Source of the DNA: JALHMQ01 sp964616395
GTDB taxonomy: Bacteria > Pseudomonadota > Gammaproteobacteria > Burkholderiales > Burkholderiaceae_F
Direction: 5' to 3'
Length of the DNA: 10,987 bases
NCBI GenBank assembly: GCA_964616395.1
Contig: CAZTUT010000093.1
Coordinates: 1 to 10,987, forward strand
The position numbers and the translations under genes are program-made. Numbering within the stretch: the stretch's first letter is position 1; each line of letters opens with the position of its first letter. Under the pieces are notes generated by a model, which saw nothing but the letters and a program-made list of their open reading frames with translations, was not told where the DNA came from and searched no databases. This document shows positions 6,244 through 10,987 of this stretch, piece after piece.

Positions 6244-6269
6244 TGTCGATGTCGAGTTCGACATCGACA
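6244..6269. repeat. 12-bp inverted repeat made of hexamers, upstream of dsbC copy 1
   Basis: TGTCGATGTCGA (6244-6255), then GT, then TCGACATCGACA (6258-6269) is a perfect 12-bp inverted repeat. Each arm is itself two hexamers. On the minus strand the stretch reads as an imperfect hexamer tract (TCGATG, TCGAAC, TCGACA, TCGACA). It ends 12 bases ahead of the AAGGAG of dsbC copy 1, so it could be an operator, a 5' mRNA hairpin, or a short microsatellite. Confidence 0.75.
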
Positions 6270-6276
6270 CACTCAC

Positions 6277-6301
6277 GACGAGCACGACGCCCTGGAGTTC
6301 C
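6277..6301 (-). promoter_or_regulatory. candidate ECF-sigma promoter of dsbC copy 1
   Basis: The minus strand has GGAAC (6297-6301), a 16-bp spacer and CGTC (6277-6280). This is the general layout of extracytoplasmic-function sigma promoters. Transcription would begin near 6270, exactly at the edge of the 12-bp inverted repeat, leaving a 5' hairpin on the message. Envelope stress control of dsbC is known in enterobacteria. The motif is short and CGTC is common in GC-rich DNA, so a chance match is quite possible. Confidence 0.28.
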
Positions 6302-6385
6302 CCGCACTTTCACGGGCAAGGACAAGCGGTCAGCCGTTCACGATTGATGGCAACGAACCTGCGGTCCTGTCCGCAGAACGACCCA

Positions 6386-6430
6386 GCTCCACAAGGGGAC
6401 GAGGCGCTCTAAAGGTCAACCTTGTGGAGC
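6386..6430. repeat. 11-bp inverted repeat in the dsbC spacer
   Basis: GCTCCACAAGG (6386-6396) and CCTTGTGGAGC (6420-6430) pair perfectly around a 23-base loop. There is no T run on either side. It lies between the stop codon of dsbC copy 2 and the start of copy 1. It could end transcription from copy 2 or be part of a small repeat element. Confidence 0.7.
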
Positions 6431-6518
6431 AGCACGCGCCCTGTCGGACAACGATGCCCGCAAGCGACTCGAAGGCCATGCGAGCACCCTTTGGTGCCGC
6501 AAGCTCCGCCGACCGAAC

Positions 6519-7185
6519 GCCGGGACTACTTCTTCGCTGCCGCGAAGCGCTGCTCGATCGCCTCGACCGACGAGGCGCCCGGCATCCGGCTGCCGTCCTG
6601 GAAGATCAGTGTCGGCGTGCCGTTGACGCCGAGCTTGCGACCGAGTTGCAGGTTCGCTTCGAGCGGGTGCTTGCAGTCGGCCGGTGCCGGCGGGGGCGCC
6701 TTGCCTTCGAGCATCAGCGCATTCCAGGTGGCACCGCGGTCCTTCGCACACCAGATCGCCTTGGCTTTCTCGGTGGAGTCAGGCGACAGGATCGGGTAGA
6801 GGAAGATGTACAGCGTGTAGTCGGTCAGGCCCTTCAGGTCGTTGTGCAGCTTGCGGCAGAAGCCGCAGTTCGGATCCTCGAAGGTGACGAACTGACGCGT
6901 GCCCTTGCCCACGCGGATGCGCACCGCCTGGTCGAGCGGCAGCTTGGCGTAGTCGACCTTCATCAGATCGTCCTTGCGCGCCTGCGTGAGGTTCTGGCGG
7001 GTGCGGGTATCGATCACCGAGCCGTTGAACACGTAGTTGGCCTGGGGATCGACGTAGTAGACCTCGGCATCCACGATGATCTCGTACCAGCCGAAAGGCG
7101 TCGGCGAGACCTTGCTCGGCTTCAGGTTGAACGTCTGTTCGAGGCGGGCGCGGATCGTCTGTTCCTCAGCCGACGGTGCAGCCGC
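6519..7185 (-). repeat. dsbC direct repeat, copy 2 (identical block)
   Basis: Partner of the block at 5463-6129, read as identical over 667 bp. At the 3' side of the genes, identity stops 7 bases beyond the stop codon in both copies. The flanks then differ, so the duplicated unit is essentially the coding sequence alone. Confidence 0.93.
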
Positions 7186-7275
7186 CGGTGCGCCTTTCTT
7201 GCTGTTGGCCGCGCCCTGCGCAAACGCCAAACCGGTGGTCAGGGCCAGCACGGCGGCCAGCAGAAGCTTCTTCAT
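6526..7275 (-). CDS. dsbC: thiol:disulfide interchange protein DsbC, copy 2
   Basis: This is a second complete periplasmic disulfide isomerase of 249 residues. The signal peptide begins MKKLLLAAVLALTTGLAFA, with CGFC at 137-140, cis-Pro at 221 and paired cysteines at 176 and 201, as in copy 1. The start at 7275 has GGAGA a few bases upstream and a standard basic signal-peptide beginning. It lies 55 bp downstream of the UbiH-family gene on the same strand. This pairing is familiar in Burkholderiales, so this is probably the resident copy, co-transcribed with the hydroxylase. The gap holds a GCCGGC/GCCGGC hairpin (7297-7313) without a T run, so read-through seems likely. Whether both copies are needed is unknown; identical mature products suggest a dosage effect or different regulation. 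Confidence 0.93.
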   Translation of the reverse strand: MKKLLLAAVLALTTGLAFAQGAANSKKGAPAAAPSAEEQTIRARLEQTFNLKPSKVSPTPFGWYEIIVDAEVYYVDPQANYVFNGSVIDTRTRQNLTQARKDDLMKVDYAKLPLDQAVRIRVGKGTRQFVTFEDPNCGFCRKLHNDLKGLTDYTLYIFLYPILSPDSTEKAKAIWCAKDRGATWNALMLEGKAPPPAPADCKHPLEANLQLGRKLGVNGTPTLIFQDGSRMPGASSVEAIEQRFAAAKK

Positions 7276-7330
7276 CAGGTTCTCCAGATCAATGTCGCCG
7301 GCAAGGCGCCGGCCCGTGTGTTGTTCGTCT

Positions 7331-8551
7331 TCAGCCCATTGCATGGCGGACCAGCGCCCGCTTGAGCGGCCCGGCCGCGTTGACCATCGACAGCCCGGCG
7401 TTGCGCGCCGTGCGCAGCAGCGGGTCGTCGTGGCCGAACAGCCGCGCCAGCGTATCGGTGGTCAGGCGCATCAGGTCGATCGGCTCGGCACGGCGGCGCG
7501 CGTAGCGTCGCAGCAGCAGCGGATCGCCGAGGCGACGCCACGGCTCGCGCGTGCGCAGCGTGTCGAGCAGCATGGACACGTCCTGCAGCCCAAGGTTCAA
7601 CCCGTGCCCGGCCAGCGGATGGATGACATGCGCAGCATCGCCGATCAGCGCCACCGAATCACCGGTCAGCCGATCAACGCGCAGCCGGCGCAGCCGAAAG
7701 GCATGCGGGCGGCTTGGCGCGGCCGGTGCGCCCAGCGGCGTGAAGGCGGCGCCGCCGATCGGCAGCGCGGAAGCTGAGGCGGCAATCCGGGTCATCAGCC
7801 GCTCGGCGAGCGCCTCGGGCGCCAGCGTCTTCAGGTGCTCGCCGAGCGCCTCGGGCGCCGACCAGACCAGCGAACGCGCCTCGCCCGGAAGCGGCAGCAA
7901 TGCCACCACGCCTTCATCGGTGAACCATTGCCAGGCCACGCCCTCGTGCGGCACCGAGCAGTCGTAGTTGGCCACCACCGCGGTCTGGCCATAGTCGAAC
8001 ATGTCGGCAGCGATGCCGGCCGCGTCGCGCACTGCCGACTCGGCGCCGTCGGCGCCGATCACCAGTGCCACCGGCAGCACGCTGCCATCAGCCAGTTGCA
8101 GCGTAGCGCCGCCGTCGCCGTGGAACTGCAATGCGGTCATGGCCAGCGGCACGCGGCGCACGCCAGGCGCAAACTCGGCGGCCAGCGACAGCACCCGCAG
8201 CAGTTCGCTTTCCTCGGCAATCGTCGCGATGCGTTCGGCCGCCACACTCCAGGCGTCGAACCGCAGTTCAGCCCCGGTGTCGCCGAACACCCGCATCTTC
8301 TGCACCGGCTGCAGACGTGCCACATCGACCTGCGGCCAAACCCGCAATTGCTCGAGCAGCCGCACCGACGCTTGCGACAGCGCGTAGATGCGCGCATCGA
8401 AGGCGGGCGAGGCGGCCGCCCGGCGCGCCGGCGGGCCAACCAGCGCCACCGACAGGCCGAGCTGCGACAGGCCGATAGCCGTCGCAAGGCCGACAACGCC
8501 GGCACCAACGATGGCGACCTGGGGCGCGCGGGAATCGAGAGGATCGGGCAT
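7331..8551 (-). CDS. UbiH/UbiF/COQ6-family FAD-dependent ubiquinone biosynthesis hydroxylase
   Basis: Enzymes of this family use FAD, NAD(P)H and O2 to add a hydroxyl to the prenylated benzene ring of ubiquinone precursors at the membrane. The 406-residue protein has the three family signatures: the dinucleotide-binding GAGVVG (16-21), the DG motif IGADGAESAVR (165-175), and the GD motif LIGDAAHVIHPLAGHGLNLGLQD (302-324), which contacts FAD. Which ring carbon is hydroxylated (UbiH, UbiF, UbiI, UbiL or UbiM type) cannot be told by eye, so no symbol is given. The start at 8551 is preferred because AGGAA lies 8 bases upstream; ATGs at 8572 and 8590 are in frame but lack such a site. A 12-residue imperfect tandem repeat occurs at 231-254. 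dsbC copy 2 follows downstream. Confidence 0.93.
   Translation of the reverse strand: MPDPLDSRAPQVAIVGAGVVGLATAIGLSQLGLSVALVGPPARRAAASPAFDARIYALSQASVRLLEQLRVWPQVDVARLQPVQKMRVFGDTGAELRFDAWSVAAERIATIAEESELLRVLSLAAEFAPGVRRVPLAMTALQFHGDGGATLQLADGSVLPVALVIGADGAESAVRDAAGIAADMFDYGQTAVVANYDCSVPHEGVAWQWFTDEGVVALLPLPGEARSLVWSAPEALGEHLKTLAPEALAERLMTRIAASASALPIGGAAFTPLGAPAAPSRPHAFRLRRLRVDRLTGDSVALIGDAAHVIHPLAGHGLNLGLQDVSMLLDTLRTREPWRRLGDPLLLRRYARRRAEPIDLMRLTTDTLARLFGHDDPLLRTARNAGLSMVNAAGPLKRALVRHAMG
7790..7861 (-). repeat. two 12-codon imperfect tandem repeats inside the UbiH-family gene
   Basis: Residues 231-242 (SAPEALGEHLKT) and 243-254 (LAPEALAERLMT) repeat in frame. At DNA level the 16-mer GAGCGCCTCGGGCGCC occurs at 7808-7823 and 7844-7859, 36 bases apart. 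It lies in a helical region between the DG and GD motifs and looks like a small in-frame duplication. Confidence 0.75.
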
Positions 8552-8559
8552 GGCTGAGG

Positions 8560-8564
8560 TTCCT
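8560..8564 (-). promoter_or_regulatory. ribosome-binding site of the UbiH-family gene
   Basis: AGGAA lies 8 bases before the ATG at 8551. It decides that start over the two upstream in-frame ATGs, which have no comparable site. Confidence 0.6.
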
Positions 8565-8577
8565 GCGCGCATTATCG

Positions 8578-8603
8578 CCCGGCGGCCCACGGGGCCCGCC
8601 GGG
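8578..8603. terminator. GC-rich hairpin between ugpC and the UbiH-family gene
   Basis: CCCGGCGG (8578-8585) pairs with CCGCCGGG (8596-8603). Three inner C-G pairs (8586-8588 with 8592-8594) extend it past a one-base bulge. It lies in the 99-bp gap after the ugpC stop, 26 bases ahead of the UbiH-family ATG. There is no T run, so it may instead act as a 5' leader structure or do nothing. Confidence 0.3.
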
Positions 8604-8650
8604 GTCCCGCCGGAGCCGGCCTCACCCGCTGTCCTGTCCCGGCCGGCCGG

Positions 8651-9715
<1,065 letters not shown>

Positions 9716-9721
9716 CTTTGG

Positions 9722-9730
9722 CTTCCTCCC
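9722..9730 (-). promoter_or_regulatory. ribosome-binding site of ugpC
   Basis: GGGAGGAAG lies 6 bases before the ugpC ATG and touches the ugpE stop codon. It fixes the ugpC start against a longer open frame reaching 9838. Confidence 0.8.
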
Positions 9731-10578
9731 TACTTTTCCGTTTCCACCAGGCCCTTGACGAACCAGCGCTGCATGACGACCACCACCAGCGCCGGCGGCA
9801 GCACCGCCAGCACCGTGGTGGCCATCACCAGGTGCCACTCAGTCAGCGCATCGCCGGTCCCGATCATCTTCTTGATGCCGATGACGATGGTGTCGAGGTT
9901 CTTGTCAGTGGCCATCAGCAGCGGCCACAAGTATTGATTCCAGCCGTAGATGAACAGGATCACGAACAGCGCAGCGATGTTGGTGCGCGACAGCGGCAAC
10001 ACCACATCGCGAAAGAAACGCATCGGACCGGCGCCGTCGATCTTGGCCGCCTCGACATACTCGTCGGGAATCGTCAGGAAGAACTGGCGGAACAGCAGCG
10101 TCGCCGTGGCGCTGGCGATCAGCGGGATGGTCAGTCCGGCAAAGCTGTTGATCAGGCGAAGATCGCTGACCACCTCGTAGGTGGGCATGATCCGCACCTC
10201 CACCGGCAGCATCAGCGTGATGAAGATGCACCAGAAGAAGAACATGCGGCCGGGAAAACGGAAGAACACCACCGCGTAGGCGCTGATGATCGACACCGCG
10301 ATTTTGCCGGCGGTGATCACCAGCGCCATCAGCAGGCTGTTGAACATCATCGACGCCACCGGCGGTGACAAACGCATCGTCGTGCCCTCGAACAGCGCCG
10401 CCGCGTAGTTGGGCACCAGGTGTGATCCCGGCACCACCGGCATCGGCGCCTGCGCGATTTCCTGCGGGGTCAACGTGCTGGCCACGAACGCCAGATACAG
10501 CGGAAACGCGGTGATCGCGATCCCCAGCCACAGGATCGCCTGCGGCAGCCAGTCCTGACGGGCGGCAGCGCGCAGCAT
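9730..10578 (-). CDS. ugpE: sn-glycerol-3-phosphate ABC transporter permease UgpE
   Basis: UgpE is one of the two inner-membrane permeases of the glycerol-3-phosphate importer. The 282-residue protein matches enterobacterial UgpE in length and, from memory, closely in sequence: FPLYLAFVA near the start, FFWCIFITLMLPVEVRI (114-130), ASATATLLFRQFF (155-167) and FIYGWNQYLWPLL (209-221). Six membrane segments are visible, near 12-33, 75-100, 110-128, 143-165, 198-218 and 248-270. The EAA loop that docks on the ATPase is EYVEAAKIDGAGPMRFFRDV (173-192). The ATG at 10578 overlaps the ugpA stop codon by one base (TGATG), so translation is coupled. The frame stays open far upstream, but that stretch is a shadow of ugpA. 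Confidence 0.96.
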   Translation of the reverse strand: MLRAAARQDWLPQAILWLGIAITAFPLYLAFVASTLTPQEIAQAPMPVVPGSHLVPNYAAALFEGTTMRLSPPVASMMFNSLLMALVITAGKIAVSIISAYAVVFFRFPGRMFFFWCIFITLMLPVEVRIMPTYEVVSDLRLINSFAGLTIPLIASATATLLFRQFFLTIPDEYVEAAKIDGAGPMRFFRDVVLPLSRTNIAALFVILFIYGWNQYLWPLLMATDKNLDTIVIGIKKMIGTGDALTEWHLVMATTVLAVLPPALVVVVMQRWFVKGLVETEK

Positions 10579-10987
10579 CAGTAATGCACCTTGCGCTCGA
10601 TGAAGCGGAACTGGACGACGGTCAGCGCAACGACGATCGCCATCAGAATCACCGACTGCGCGCTCGAGGAGCCGAGGTCGAGCGCATGCACGCCGTCGTA
10701 ATAGACCTTGTAGACGAGGATCTCGGTTGCTTTCGCCGGTCCGCCGCCGGTCACCGCGTGCACCACGCCAAACGTGTCGAAGAACGCGTACACAAGATTG
10801 ACCACCAGCAGGAAGAACGTGGTGGGCGACAGCAGCGGAAACACCACGGTCCAGAACTTGCGCGCTTCGGATGCGCCATCGATGCTCGCCGCCTCCAGCA
10901 ACGAACGCGGAATCGACTGCAGCCCGGCCAGAAAGAACAGGAAGTTGTAGGCGATCTGCTTCCATGCGGAAGCCAGGATCACCAGCC
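10578..10987 (-). CDS. ugpA: sn-glycerol-3-phosphate ABC transporter permease UgpA, C-terminal part
   Basis: UgpA is the partner permease of UgpE. Only the last 136 codons are in the window; the full family length is about 295 residues, so the N-terminal half lies beyond the right edge. The visible part begins inside a membrane segment (LVILASAWKQIAYNFLFFLA). It then has the EAA loop LLEAASIDGASEARKFWTVV and a further hydrophobic segment FFLLVVNLVYAFF. The family motif VTGGGPAKATE follows, then a final helix ending QFRFIERKVHY. The fragment is an intact open frame up to the edge. By the usual ugpBAEC order, ugpB and the operon promoter are expected further right. Confidence 0.95.
   Translation of the reverse strand, partial: LVILASAWKQIAYNFLFFLAGLQSIPRSLLEAASIDGASEARKFWTVVFPLLSPTTFFLLVVNLVYAFFDTFGVVHAVTGGGPAKATEILVYKVYYDGVHALDLGSSSAQSVILMAIVVALTVVQFRFIERKVHY

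Larger units (their letters stand above)
6220..6518. other. structured spacer between the two dsbC copies
   Basis: This 299-base stretch has no convincing gene and no match elsewhere in the window. Two 60-base lines counted within it (6301-6420) are about 58% and 63% GC, lower than the genes around it. Reading from the dsbC copy 2 side, it holds an 8-bp bulged hairpin (6480-6500), an 11-bp inverted repeat with a 23-base loop (6386-6430), an outer pair TGTCCG/CGGACA (6368-6373 and 6445-6450), an ECF-like promoter (6277-6301) and a 12-bp near-loopless inverted repeat (6244-6269). A 49-codon ORF (6330-6479, minus strand) is present but unsupported. It may be a small non-autonomous element or imported flanking DNA that came with the second dsbC. 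Confidence 0.6.

Noticed and set aside
6220..6518. Integron attC site or insertion sequence in the dsbC spacer
   Set aside because: No RYYYAAC/GTTRRRY core pair, no transposase, and no clear target-site duplication was found.
5463..7275. dsbC copies as a dsbC/dsbG pair
   Set aside because: The mature sequences are identical apart from residue 23, so they are recent copies of one gene rather than two subfamilies.
6211..7365. Plus-strand ORF of 384 codons through the spacer and dsbC copy 2
   Set aside because: It is antisense to dsbC, and its second half repeats the antisense of copy 1; there is no domain evidence.
8620..8650. GGCCGGCCGG-type palindromes after ugpC as a terminator
   Set aside because: Short self-complementary GC repeats without a T run; the hairpin at 8578-8603 is the better, though still weak, candidate.
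9730..10965. A single 411-codon fusion reading from ugpA into ugpE
   Set aside because: The first about 130 codons are out of frame with real ugpA motifs; the UgpE start at 10578 with the TGATG overlap explains the locus.

Overview
The window is high-GC DNA (roughly 65-70% by eye) with housekeeping genes in an order typical of Betaproteobacteria, most likely Burkholderiales: rpe and gph upstream of trpE, apaG beside mltA, a UbiH-family hydroxylase followed by dsbC, and a ugp transporter. This placement rests on gene order and protein character. I cannot name a genus.

Layout, left to right. Positions 1-3467 (minus strand) form a likely operon read rpe > ridA-like > gph > trp leader > trpE, with trpE cut by the left edge. 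Spacing is tight: 15 bp between rpe and ridA, and a 4-bp ATGA overlap between ridA and gph. Between gph and trpE lies a 30-codon ORF ending in a Trp-codon cluster. It is followed by a perfect 8-bp hairpin and an interrupted T tract, which together look like a trp attenuator. An extended -10 motif inside the 3' end of gph could give trpE its own promoter. Positions 3533-5432 carry apaG (+), a 51-residue one-helix membrane protein (-) and the lytic transglycosylase lipoprotein gene mltA (+).

Positions 5463-7275 hold two direct copies of dsbC (minus strand) 1056 bp apart. They are base-identical by eye over 667 bp and differ at 10 of the last 90 positions at the 5' end of the genes. Copy 2 sits directly downstream of the UbiH-family gene and is probably the resident copy. 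Copy 1 is separated from it by a spacer of about 300 bp that is less GC-rich and full of inverted repeats, with a possible ECF-type promoter. This spacer-plus-duplicate block is the most unusual part of the window.

Positions 7331-8551 encode a UbiH/UbiF/COQ6-family monooxygenase (-). Positions 8651-10987 encode ugpC, ugpE and the C-terminal part of ugpA (all -), the ATPase and permeases of the sn-glycerol-3-phosphate ABC importer, in the usual A-E-C order.

Together the genes cover tryptophan entry (trpE), pentose-phosphate and phosphoglycolate metabolism (rpe, gph), imine detoxification (ridA), cell-wall turnover (mltA), periplasmic disulfide isomerisation (dsbC), ubiquinone synthesis and glycerol-3-phosphate uptake. 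I saw no CRISPR array, rRNA, tRNA, transposase or phage gene.
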